This document shows, piece after piece, positions 1-11,514 of a stretch of 64,000 bases of DNA (the stretch's first letter is position 1; each line of letters opens with the position of its first letter). The stretch covers positions 8,127,001 through 8,191,000 of the forward strand of contig JAULJL010000027.1 of the NCBI GenBank assembly GCA_030761205.1, written 5' to 3'. Position numbers and translations under genes: made by a program. The stretch comes from Fremontodendron californicum. Its lineage: Eukaryota > Streptophyta > Magnoliopsida > Malvales > Malvaceae. The notes under the pieces were generated by a model. The model was not told the DNA's origin. It made no database searches and saw only the letters and a list, made by a program, of their open reading frames with translations.

Positions 1-180
1 ATATTATTTTATTTAATTTTAATTATAAAAATATATAAAAAAATAAAAAATATATTTTTTTAATCCAATGAACAGTGTATTCGGGCCTAACAGGCTGGGC
101 CGACCTAGGGCCAGGCCTGAGCAAAGAAAATGAAAAAAAATCGAGTCGCGGTCCGGCCCGACCCATGAACAGGTCTAGTT
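1..180. repeat. Relic of a dispersed element ending in an AACAGGTCTA-type terminus
   Basis: An AT-rich stretch leads into a more GC-rich segment (about 80-175) that ends 'catgaacaggtctagtta'. The same kind of terminus (tgNacaggtcta or its variants) recurs near 23390, 25170, 54440 and 60995, each next to a similar AT-rich interior. This looks like one end of a non-autonomous DNA transposon, probably hAT-like, cut by the window edge. The family assignment is inference. Confidence 0.35.
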
Positions 181-399
181 AGAAATCATTGTTTTTTAAT
201 TCTATATTTAAAAGCTTAAGAAAATTTTAAAGCATCTATGATCTATTATCTAAAAAAACATTTTGAAACTCATAAACTTGTGCGTTTTGGAAGTTTAGAA
301 TCAAACTCAAGAATATTCAGTTTAATTGACACTTGTTGGACTGATAATCTTTTCGAAATAAGCCATGACAGAGAGCATAACAATCGGTCTATAAAATAA

Positions 400-2330
400 A
401 AGAGTTATCCTTAATGTAATTTTGGTAACCTTTTGATCAATTTTGATAATTTTTATATAATTTTAGTAATTTTTAATATAATTTTAATAATCTTTAATAT
501 AATTTTGATAATCTTTTTTTTATAATTTTGCTAACCTTTGGTATAATTTTTGTTTGATAATCTTTGATATAATTTTAATAACTTTTGATTAATTTCGATA
601 ATTTTTTATATAATTTTGGTAAACTTTGATATAATTTTGATAATTTTTTATATAATTTTGGTTACCTTTTGATAATCTTTGATATGATTTTAGCAAACTT
701 TTGATATAATTTTAATAACCATTGATATAATTTTAATACCCTTTAATACAAAATTGATAACTTTTGTAATTCTTTTGGTAATCTTGAATATAATTTTGAT
801 AACCTTTGAAATAATTTTGGTAACCTTCAATATGATTTTGGTAACTTTTTATGATTTGGATAGTCTTTAATATGATTTTGTCAATTTGATAATTTTTTAT
901 ATAATTTTGATAACCTTTATAAATTTTGGTAACCTTAGATATGCTTTTGGTAACCTTTGAAATGATTTTAGTAACTTTTGATATAATTTTGATAACTTTT
1001 GATATGATTTTGATAGCTTATAATATATATGATTGTCATTTTGATAACATTTGATATGATTTTGATCAACTTTGATGTAATTTTTGTAACTTTTGGTACA
1101 ATTTTGATAATATTTTTTATAATCTTTAATATAATTTTGATAAATTTTTATACAAGTTTGTTAACTTTTGGTATAATTTTGGTAACCTTTCATATATTTT
1201 TGGTAACGTTTGATATGATTTTTGCAATTTTTTATATAATTTTGATATTCTTTAATATAATTTTGATAATCTTTGTAATAGCTTTTGTAACCTTTGATAT
1301 TTGATAATCTTGGATATAATTTTAGTGATCTTTTAAATAATTTTGGTGACCTTCGATATGATTTTGATAGCCTTTAATATGATTGTCATTTTGATAACCT
1401 TTGATATAATTTTGATAACCTTTATACAATTTCGATAACCATTGATATAATTGGAATCTTTGATATGATTTTGGTAACCTTTAATATAATTTTGAATCCT
1501 TTTGGCAATTTTTGATATAATTTTGATAAAATTTGTAATAATTGTTGTAACCTTTGATATAATTTTGAAAACATTTGTAATAGTTTTGGTAACCTTAAAT
1601 ATAATTTTGATAACATTTGATAAAATTTTGATAACTTTTGATATAATTTTTGGATAACCCTTGATATAATTGTGGTAACCTTTGATATAATTTTGAAAAC
1701 CTTTGTAAAAATCTTTATAACCTTTATAATAATTTTGATAACAATTTTAATAGTTTTAGTAACCTTTGATATACTTTTGATAAATTTGTAATAATTTTGA
1801 TAACTTTTGGTATAGTTTTGACCTTTTGATATAATTTTGGTATTTTTTTTTATGACTTCGATAACATTTGATATGATTTTAATAAACATTGATATAATTT
1901 TGATAACTTTTGATATAATTTTAACATCCTTTAATATAATTTTGATAAAATTTGATATGACTTTGATAACATTTGATATGATTTTAATAAACCTTGATAT
2001 AATTTTGATAACTTTTTATATAATTTTAACATCCTTTAATATAATTTTGATAAAATTTGATATAATTTTTGTAACATTTTATATAATTTTGTTTAACATT
2101 TGATATGATTTTGGTAACTTTTTGATAACTTTGGATATAATTTTGATAACCATTGATATACTTCTGCTAACCTTTAATATAATTTTGGTAGCCGTTGATA
2201 TAAATTGGTAACCTTTGATATAATTTTGTAATAATTTTAGTAACATTTGTAATACTTTTGGTAACCTTTTTATACAATTTTGATATCATTTGATATAATT
2301 TTATATCAAAATAAAAAATCATCTAATATA
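400..2330. repeat. AT-rich minisatellite, about 21-bp period
   Basis: Nearly 2 kb of degenerate tandem repeats of a monomer close to 'gataacctttgatataattt' plus a base. Variants (gataa/ggtaa, cctttga/cttttga) are interspersed, as in an old array. The 21-bp period equals seven codons, so several meaningless open frames run through it with a 7-residue periodicity on both strands. It has no coding signature and no TE ends. Its edges fade into ordinary AT-rich spacer near 400 and 2330. Confidence 0.9.
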
Positions 2331-4960
2331 TAAATTTACCAAAATAAAAATATCTAATAGTGAATTATATATTTTAAAGTGAATAGTATTGGCTTATTAT
2401 ATCATCAATATACAAAAAAGCTTGTGCAGTAATACTGGCCATATTTTAAAAGTTTAATCAAACAACTAAGTTGGTTTGCAGTTGCAGATATATAGCTTCA
2501 AACTCTGCAGAATTGTTCAAAGATTTTTCGCAAAAAAGAAAGAAAAAAAAATGTGTGGAGTCTGTCAAACAACCTTGTGGTTAATCTAGTTCATCAACTA
2601 GACTTGAGATCCTGTCTCCTTTGAACTAAAGGTCACAGAGGTACGAGCTTATAGAACAGATCCTGTTCAAGTAAGGTCATTCCATCGATGGATCTTATGT
2701 TCTTCCGATGTGGTATAGTTATTTTGCTAAGATGAAATGGCAATAGGTATTTCAGTAGAGTGGGGATTTAATGATGTGAGTTTTGTTAGAAATATGAAGA
2801 GCAGAAAAATTAACAGAAATATGGAAGAACAACATTTCCATCTTTTAACCGGCATATCTGGCTTAACAGCTATTGAGTCCATTTCTATTTATTTATTTAT
2901 TTATTTTCCTGGCAAAATACAAGTGAATGACAGTGTATTATTCTCTCATATACTGCAGTTATTGATAAAAAAAATGTGATACAGCTTTTAATATATTAGA
3001 TGAAAATATTCTTGTAAATGTGGAAAAATGTCCTTAAAACAGTAACTAGCAACTTTTGTTTTCTTTTAAATATTGGGCATAGGCTCATCACTAAACAACT
3101 TTTACAATTATCAATTATACAGAGGGGAAAAAAAGAAGGTAAAAGCTAACTTGTAAAAGTTTAACTTATTTGCAGAATTTTTATATCCATCAGCGGGTAA
3201 AAAAAAAAATTTAAGTCGAATTCTACAAAACGAGTCGAGTTTCAAGATCTTCAAAATTTTTAAAATTTTATTTCGGACAGACATTTTTAAAATTTTCAAA
3301 ATTGAATTTTCCAAAAGTGAGTCAAATCTTAGTCAAGTCAAAGAATTTGTAAAATTTTCAAATCGAACTTTCCAATATGAGTCGAGTCTTCGTCAAGTCA
3401 AGAAATTTGTAATTTTAAAAAATATATATTTATATTAATTTTATAATATAATAATTAATATTTATGTTTTTTTTTTTTAGTTTTTAATATCTTTATAGAT
3501 AATAGATCTTAGTTTTCATTGTAATTTTGTATATTAATTTTTTTTATCAATAATAAAATATAAAACTTCAATTCCTTTCTCGATTTCAAGTGTAGAAACG
3601 ACAGCTCACAGGTTCATGTTAACAAGAAAAGATGTTAATGCTCATTGAACTCCTATGAATTCATTATTAATTATTAAATTTCAAATTGCTAATCAGAAGG
3701 GAAGTGATTTATTGTTGATAGTCTCTTAACTTCAAATAACCATGACTCGTAATTTTGTTCCTTATATTGTTAAACTATAAATATATTAAATATTTTTATT
3801 TATATATATTATCATTTAACTTTTGGATTTATAAAAACTAACATTTAACCCATTATATTTCTATGTTATCATTTGTCATTTTGAATAATTTTTAATTATC
3901 ATTATTTAACTAATGTTTATAATTGCAATTTGTATTATTAGACATGAATTGTGTTAAAATTTTCATAGATAAAACTTTGATTTCAATATATGGATAAAAA
4001 CAAAATAATATAATTTATACGTCTTGGCTTGAATTTCTAAATTAATTGACAAAAACAATATTAAACAATCCTCTTTTAAAATTTTCATTGATAAAATTTT
4101 AATTTAAGTATATGGATAAAAATAAAGTAATGAATATTTTATTGCCAATTATTTAGTAAAAAAACCATATATTGCTTAGCTTGAAGTTATTAATGGATAA
4201 AAAATAAAATAAAGGATAAAGAAATTGACATTGAATATATGATGTTTCGTTGTTTAGTAAAATAAAAAAGGAAAAAAAAATCGTTATAGCTTGACTTGAA
4301 AATAACGAATTGACCAATGGTAAATATATATGATTAAAATTTTAAACTCATTTTAAATTAATTTGTAAATTATAATTTATATTTTGAGGATAAAATTTAT
4401 TTTATATATAAAAAATTCATTATATTGAATTGTTGTAATTAGAATATAATTTTTTATAATGATAACTTTTAATTGGTTAAATTTCATCAACAAAAACGTA
4501 AGGTCAAAGTTTTATATATTGACTACTTTAATTTTAATATCATCCTAATTTCAAAAGATTTGGCAAGTAATTTTTTTTTAATTGTTTTGGATTTTGTACT
4601 GTGATATATGCTCATATTTTCTTTATGTTCATTATATTTTCAAATTAACATTTTAAATATTTTATATTATAAATATTAATAAAAATTTATCATATTTATA
4701 ATTAAGAATATTAAATTCATTAAATTAATTTATTTGATTAATAAGATTTACATCCAATTTATAAATAAAAATTTTAATCAAATGTAAACTTTCCATAAAT
4801 AATATAAGTTTAAGTTAATATGTAATTTGATTTATTTGTATCCAACTAAATGTTTAATATATCCTTATTATTTAAAAATAAATATTCACGAGGAACGTAA
4901 TGACAACAAAAATCAGTTCGGTTAAAAGAGTAAAAAAAAACTAAAACATGGGAGTAAAAT
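2331..4960. other. AT-rich spacer, no gene seen
   Basis: I see no exon-like segment with a credible protein. About 3225-3420 contains imperfectly repeated phrases of the type 'gagtcgagt..caagtcaa', which resemble a decayed small transposon. The rest is simple AT-rich sequence with short homopolymers. Confidence 0.6.
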
Positions 4961-4961
4961 G

Positions 4962-6477
4962 AAAGGAATGTCTAAATAAAAAATAGTCCCCCGTACTATA
5001 TCTCATTTTTCATTTTAGTACTTAAAGAATTTTTATTCTTAAACGGATTCTTATATTATAATTTCGTCAAATTAGTTAATACTTCGTCTTAACACCGTTA
5101 AATAAATATTGACATTACAAATAGCACCTAATGATATTATGACACGTGGCAAAAATGCTATGTCAACCCTAATTCTATGACGCCACGTCATCATTAAAAT
5201 AAAAAAAATGTTCAAAATTCAAACAAATTATAAAAAATTAAATTAAAAAAATTCACAAATTTTTTAAATTCAGAAAATTCAAAAAAAATTACAAAAAGTT
5301 TAAAAATTCAAAAAAAAAAGGAACAAATTAAACATAAAATATTTTTTTTAAATTCGTATTTTTTGTTTAAAAATTAAGAAAATTCAAAAAATTCAAAAAA
5401 ATAGGAAAACTTATAAAAATTAAAATAATATTCAAAAAAAATTTTAAAAAAATTCATAATTTTTTTAAAAAGTAAAAAACAAAATCAAAATAAGAGGAAA
5501 AAATTTATAAAAAATCAAATTAAAACTATTTTTTTAAAAAAAAAAATCAAAAATAGGAACAAATTATAAAAAGTCAAAATAAAATTCAAAAAAAATCTAA
5601 AAACTTCACATTTTTTTTAAATTCGAAAAAATCGATTTTTTTTTTAAATATGAAAAATAAAAAAATTGTTTATTTATATATATTTTAAAAATTTGTAAAA
5701 AAGAAAATTAAAAATTAAAAAAAGAAAAAGAAATCTGGAAAAGAAAAAAAAAGAAGAGAAGAGAAAGGAAAGGAAGAGAGGGACGGCCTGCCGCCAGTTG
5801 ACCTCGACCCGACAAGAGAGAGGGGGGATCGGGAATGAGAGAGAGAGAGAGAGGGAATCGGGGAGGAGAGAGAAGGGGAGAGGGTGATTGGGCGGCCGAT
5901 CGCAGCCTGACCGACCCAAGGCAGATCCGACACCGATCTGCTAGAGCCGGCCAAGCTGCGACCAACCGACGCCTGCCTTTTTTCCTCCCTCTCTCTCTCT
6001 TTATTTTTTTAAATTTTTTTTCAGTTTTTTAGAAAAATTCAAAAAAATTAAAAATTAAAAAATTTTTAATTTTATAAATGTTTATTTTTTATTATATATT
6101 TAAAATTTTCAAAAAAATTTAAAAAATCATTTTTTATTATTTTTTTTGAATTTTCTGACATTTCTTAAAAAAATATTTGAAATATTTTAATTTGTTTTGA
6201 ATTTTTTAATTTGTTTATAATTTGTTTTATTTTTTTGAATTTTTCTTTATATTAATAATGATGTGGCAGCATTGACGTGCTTTTTTTTGTCACGTGTCAT
6301 TACTTAATTGGATGTTAATGCCACATCATCTATTTATTTAACGATGTTAGGACGACGTACCAACTTGTTTGACGAAATTATAGTATAAGTATTTGATCAG
6401 GAACAAAAAATTTTTAAATACCAAAGTAGGAAGGGGGTATAATAGTGAAGGTAATTTTTTATTTAAGCCAATCCTTT
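4962..6477. mobile_element. Large fold-back element with GC-rich core
   Basis: The first about 200 bp (aaaggaatgtctaaataaa...) and the last about 200 bp, read in reverse complement (aaaggattggcttaaataaa...), are imperfect copies of each other. Both share the 'tttcgtcaaa' and 'taaataaat' blocks and a pair of cacgt/gtggc segments. Between the arms lie A-rich/T-rich stretches that also mirror each other, and a sharply GC-rich core at about 5780-5985. No transposase is present. No clear target duplication could be read at the edges. It resembles the Mutator-like fold-back elements elsewhere in this window, but is longer. Confidence 0.7.
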
Positions 6478-6479
6478 AT

Positions 6480-6764
6480 GATTTCACTATTTCAGTCATA
6501 ATTATCAAACCCGAACTCGTTCGATGATTGAACCATTACATATAATGATTCGAGCATCACTCAAGTTGATTTTGTATTTTAAATCGTTTCTATAATTGAT
6601 CCGAATCAAATTGTTCTGACCCGTCGAATAAAAAAAAACTCGATGACTCGAACGAGTATATATTTTCTATAATGACCTAAAAACCTTGACTAAATTAATT
6701 TTTTAATACCAATGATAGGCAATGTTGTCATTCGACCAAAATAAAATTCAAATTACAAAGTAAC

Positions 6765-6802
<38 letters not shown>

Positions 6803-7700
6803 GAGATTCAGCTCCCAAAAACTAAAATTGCTAAAAGCCTAAAACCCTATTAATACTCTACTTCCTCCTTTGTCTTTCGATATCTATCTCCACCAAGTTT
6901 CATTTTCAACTTCCATTAACTTCTAGACTTTAACTTTTTGGGTCCATTGAAAAAGGTAATGTTTTAGTTCTATTCATTTTTTTTTTTTCGTTTTGACTTT
7001 TTAATATTTTATTCTTTCTTCTCTTTTTTTTTTTTTTTTTTTTGTCTTTTGAGATCGATCAAATCATGTTTAATCCTTAGATTTTATACTCTTGAATGAT
7101 AATGTTTATAAATTATTGAGATTTTAATGATGATTATCCTTGTGAAGTGTGAATTATTTTTAATTTTCTGTAGTTTAAAACTTTCAATCCAGTTATTCTT
7201 GGATATTATGCTAACTTTTGCAGTTCGTAAAATTCAGCTCAATTTTTTTTTTTTTTTTTTTTGTGTTTGTTAAAAAATTAATTGCTCATGTGGAATTTTT
7301 TTATAATTTTCTTACTTTATCCTCAAATAGATTTTAAAGTTCTTATATTTAATAGGTACTTTTTAAAAAGATAATGAATAATATTTTAATTTTTTATATC
7401 ATATTTTTTAGTTTATAAAATTAAAAAATATTTATATAATTCATAATTTTATTTTAATTTTATTATTTAAATGATTCAAAAGTTAAACTATTTAAATCTT
7501 TAAAATATCATTATCTAATCCAATTTTGATAACTATAATTTCAGTATTTGCCACGTTGGGCGGCTGTTTTGGAGCATTGTCCATTACCTAGCTTATCACC
7601 TCATTTCCAAGTCTAGAAAGTTCACAATCTTTGAAAATTACGCAGCTTTATCACTTGATTAAACACAACACATTGACCAATCTAAGTAATTGAATTCATA
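6480..7700 (+). other. Spacer with an orphan leader-like segment
   Basis: A long A tract (about 6769-6800) is followed by 6815-6955, which looks like a plant 5-prime leader. It has an AAACCCTA telo-box-like motif at about 6842, a pyrimidine-rich CT stretch, and ends 'aaaaag|gtaatg', a good splice donor. No coding exon follows; 6960-7700 is T-rich spacer. It may be the promoter-proximal relic of a lost gene, or chance. Confidence 0.25.
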
Positions 7701-8180
7701 TCTATAATCTATAATATATATATATATAAAAGTCCGAATGTAATTTTTTTTAAATTAATAAAAATATTTATTATTATTCATTATATTATTTATTTATTAT
7801 TTTAAATATTTTTTGTATTATTAATAAAATTTATTTAATTTATAAGAAAGAAGTTTAGTTTTATTTAAATAATTTCATTAAATATATTAATTTGATAATA
7901 AATAAAATAAAATTTATATGAAACTACTTTATCTTAAATCAATTTATTTAATATGAATAAAAAATAATTAAATTTTATATTAAATTTGTTATATTTATAA
8001 TTAATTTTATATTGATATTAAAAATAATAAAATTTATAATAATTTGCATATAAAACAAATTTTAGTTAATATATATTTTATTAATTCTATTTATTTATTT
8101 TAAAAATGTACAAGTATATATTTAAAAATAAATAAAATAACGAGTATTCACATGCAAATGTATGTGATAACCAATACTAG
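7701..8180 (+). mobile_element. Helitron-like unit 1 of 3
   Basis: The unit starts with TC after an A (TCTATAATCTATAATATATA...). It ends with an imperfect hairpin (acatgc..gtatgt) followed about ten bases later by CTAG, then T. These are the expected non-autonomous Helitron ends: 5-prime TC, 3-prime hairpin plus CTRR, insertion between A and T. About 480 bp, AT-rich, no Rep/helicase ORF. It is directly abutted by unit 2. Confidence 0.7.
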
Positions 8181-8671
8181 TCTATATAAAAGCATGAATA
8201 TTAAAAATCTTTTGAACTGACAAAATTACTTATTATTGTTTATTATATTACTAATTTGCCATTTTTTTTATTATTAATAAAATTTATGTAATTTATAAAG
8301 AAGAAATTTAGTTTTATTAAAATATTTTCGTTAAATGAATTAATTCGATAATAAATAAAAAATAAAGTTTATATGAAATTGCTTTATCTTAGAATTTTAA
8401 AATTTTCACTACCTTTGAAAAGTAAATCAATTTATTTAATATGAATAAAAGATAATTAAAATTTACATTAATTTTTTTATATTAATTAATTTTGCATTGA
8501 TATTACAAATAATAAAATTTATAATAATTCTTATATGAAACAAGTTTTATCAAATTTTAGTTAATATACATTTTATTAGTTTTATTAATTTTTAAAATAT
8601 ATAACTATATATTCAAAAATAGATAAAACAACGAGTATTTACATGCAAACGCATGTGATAACAAATACTAG
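8181..8671 (+). mobile_element. Helitron-like unit 2 of 3
   Basis: Starts TCTATATAAAAGCATGAATA exactly after the CTAG of unit 1. Ends with a perfect hairpin acatgc-aaac-gcatgt (8641-8656) and 'gataacaaatactag'. Internal sequence is clearly homologous to unit 1 throughout (for example the aatttataa..aagaa..tttagtttta block). No coding capacity. Confidence 0.75.
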
Positions 8672-9187
8672 TATATATAAAAGCAAGAATATGAAAAATC
8701 TTTTAAACTGACGAAAATAGTCATTGTTCTTTATTATATTTCTAAATTGCCATAATAATTTTTTTATTATTATTAATGATATTTATCTAATTTATAAGTA
8801 ATAATTTTAATTTCATTAAAACACTTTCGTTAAATATATTAATTTGATAATAAATAAAAAAATATTAAAAATTTATATGAAATTATTTTATTTTAAAAGT
8901 TTTAATTTTTAACTAACCGTAAAAAAAAATATCAATTTATTTGATATAAATAAAAAATAATTAAAATTTATATTGAATTTTTTATCTTCGTAATTAAGTT
9001 TATTAATTTTAAAAATAAGAAACTTTATAATAATTTAATATAATTTACACATGAAACAAATTTTACATGTTAATACAAATTTTAGTTAATATACATTTTA
9101 TTCGTTTTATTAATTTTAAAATATACAATTATATATTTAAAAATAGATAAATTAACGAGTATTCACATGCAAACGCATGTACTCTAA
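8672..9187 (+). mobile_element. Helitron-like unit 3 of 3, damaged ends
   Basis: Starts TATATATAAAAGCAAGAATA, so the terminal TC has become TA. It has the same interior as units 1 and 2 and carries the same hairpin acatgc-aaac-gcatgt at 9165-9180. The last bases are deleted or changed (actcta instead of gataacaaatactag). It completes a head-to-tail triplet. Confidence 0.65.
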
Positions 9188-9189
9188 AA

Positions 9190-10230
9190 AAGCAAAAGTG
9201 TTTAGATTTGATAATTTCTATTTACATGTTTTATTTTAAGTTTTTTTTTTTATTAATATGTAAATATAAATACAACACAAATTTTTAATATGTTAAAATT
9301 TTAAATACAATTATAATACATATAATATTAATCATGTTTAAACGTGTTATGTTTATATTATTTTTACATTTATTAAAGGTATCATATTTATAACATATTT
9401 TCATATCATATTCAAAATTATCTAATTTTCTCTCTCAATACTTACTATATTAATAAATCAAGTGTTTTCATCATCAATCACTTTAACCTGTTGTGGTGAT
9501 TGGAGAAAGTAACATGTAAAGATGGTATGTAGTACTAAAGCCAAGGGAACATTAATCAATGTTCTCCGATTGCATGCCTCTACCTTTTTTTATTATTTTC
9601 TTTTTATGAATGATGTTTTCTCAACAAGCAAAACTATATATTAAAACTTTAAGTAACAAAATTTACAAATTTAAAGACTTTATAAGTATGTAAATATCAT
9701 CACAAGTTTTTCTTTTTATCTTTTAAGTTAGATACCATAAAAATAAAAAAATAAAAAAAACAAAAAATAAAAGTATCATGATTAGGTCGAGTAATTTTGG
9801 ACACAACACGAATGCAATAAAAAAAATAATTAAAACACGATACTAAAAAAATAATATGAAAACGACGTGAATACACAAACATATCAAAATTTATATAATA
9901 TGAATTATTAATGTGTCAAAATTTATATAAATATATAATACTTTAAATGATATTATAATACAAATACGATATAAATACACGAATTATTAAATATAATCAT
10001 GACATTCATAAATAAGCCCAATTCTCTCTAAGTCCATTTTCTTTTGGAAAAAAATTAAAAACCCGAATGAAAGCCCAAAGCCCAAAACCCGATAACCCAA
10101 CTCATGAACCCACCAACAACCTAAAGAATTCCAAAGACTCTTCTTTCCGGAGATATTTCTAGAAGCCATAGTATCTCTAGACATCTCTAGACAGTCGTGG
10201 ACCACTCTGACCCCATGAACTCCCCCAAAA
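9190..10230. repeat. Spacer with dispersed 'gtgtcaaaatttatataaat' repeat copy
   Basis: About 9755-9990 carries a copy of the family that is tandemly expanded at 30.6-34.4 kb (phrases such as cacgaat, gtgtcaaaatttatataaat, atataatac). A small inverted repeat GAACATT-aatc-AATGTTC sits at 9547-9564. 10000-10230 is the upstream region of the chaperone gene. Confidence 0.5.
10157..10164 (+). promoter_or_regulatory. Candidate heat-shock element core
   Basis: TTCTAGAA, a correctly spaced inverted pair of HSE units (TTCnnGAA). Only a weak third unit (GAT at the -5 step) is present. It lies about 80 bp upstream of a TATA-like 'ttatataaaata' at 10239-10250, in front of an HSP110-type gene. Plausible but unproven. 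Confidence 0.35.
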
Positions 10231-10238
10231 TTAAAACG

Positions 10239-10250
10239 TTATATAAAATA
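10239..10250 (+). promoter_or_regulatory. TATA-like box of the HSP110 gene
   Basis: ttatataaaata lies upstream of a leader exon rich in CT blocks. The leader ends at about 10503 at 'agaag|gtacga', a splice donor. The 5-prime UTR intron then probably runs to the acceptor 'gtgccag' at 11469, with the ATG at 11515. Confidence 0.4.
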
Positions 10251-11514
10251 GATAAAAAAAAATAAAAACCAAATAAATAAATCACCGATTATTAATTAAA
10301 ACAAAAGAAATCGAAAATTCCACACAAACCCTCCTTAATAAAACGCCCCCAAACTCTCTTTCGCTTCTTAAGGTTGTTTTCGTATTACTCTCTCGCGCAC
10401 ATATAAAAAAGAAACACAAAAAAAGAGAGGTGTTTTTGAAAAGAATTTTCCACAACTTCTTTGGCCCCAATCTTCCCTCTCTCCTTCCTTTCTTCCGTAG
10501 AAGGTACGATCGCCGGCCTTCGCTCTTTGCAATTTCGTCGATTTTTTTTTCTTCTTTTTGTTGTTGTTGTTGCTGCATTTATTTCTCGGACTGGAATTTG
10601 TAGATCTGTTTAGTTTTCGCTTTAGATTTGGTGCGTTGATCGATCTTTTTTTCGCTCGATGCTTTTGGCATTGACTGTTGCTTCTCTTTTGATTTAGCTG
10701 TTTCTAGAGAATCAGGTGGAAATAGTTTTCTTATTTGATTTCTGATTTTTCGATTCTTGTGTAAAATTTAGCTTATTTTAAGTTTTTTTCCTTGTATTTT
10801 TGTGCATATCTTCTTCGGATTCAACGCTTTTTTCTCGTTGGAGACTCATTTGAAGTTAAAAGTAGTTATTTTAGGTTGATTGAATGCGATTTCGATTTGT
10901 CATTGCAAGGAGTTTTCTTTTCTGATTAATTTTATTTAAAGGAGTGTTCTTTTGGAGTTGGAATCTGATTGTAGAAGTTTATAGGGTTTGTTTCTAATTG
11001 TTTGATTTATATGTGTCCACTACTGAATGTTTTTCTTAAAACTAAAATGTTTGATTAACTTAAAATGTATTTGTGTCTCCGCATGTACGTGGTTAGCACA
11101 TTCCTCTGACCCTTATGTCGTTATGTGGTCTGTTTTCTTTTGTGAATGATCAACTCAATAAGAGTCTTTAAATGGGAACAAAAGGGGAAATGTTGATTGA
11201 ATCTTGTTATGGTCGTTAGTGTATTAAAGAGTAATGATCCTATGAGCTCAAGTCCATGGAAGTTACCATGGAATCCTGAGCCGCAATTTGTTGCTCAATA
11301 AATGCGAAATATATCTATATCACCCATGATTGATGTAATGTGTTACTTATGAAATGTGTGATTATTGTGCTGCAATGTCTCGATTTCTAAAATTGTGATT
11401 ATGACTTTTTATCCTTTCCTGCTATGATATTTATATAATCTTATTGCTATTTGTTTCGTTGGGTGCCAGATCGGTTTTATTTTATAAAATAAATTGCTGT
11501 AATATCTGCTTAAG

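Noticed and set aside
1029..2103. Several open frames of 80-155 codons on both strands
   Set aside because: They are the 21-bp minisatellite translated; the residues repeat with a period of seven and have no domain.
400..2330. CRISPR-like repeat array
   Set aside because: No unique spacers; repeats are directly abutting, degenerate, and the genome is eukaryotic.
2737..2979. 80-codon frame MAIGISVEWGFNDVSF...
   Set aside because: No recognisable domain, splice context or homologous neighbour; AT-rich spacer.
5674..6032. Overlapping frames in the GC-rich core of the fold-back element
   Set aside because: Low-complexity Ser/Pro/Phe or Arg-rich products in several frames at once, no family resemblance, no splice structure.
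9547..9564. Inverted repeat GAACATT-aatc-AATGTTC
   Set aside because: Seven-base arms are expected by chance in this much AT-rich sequence.
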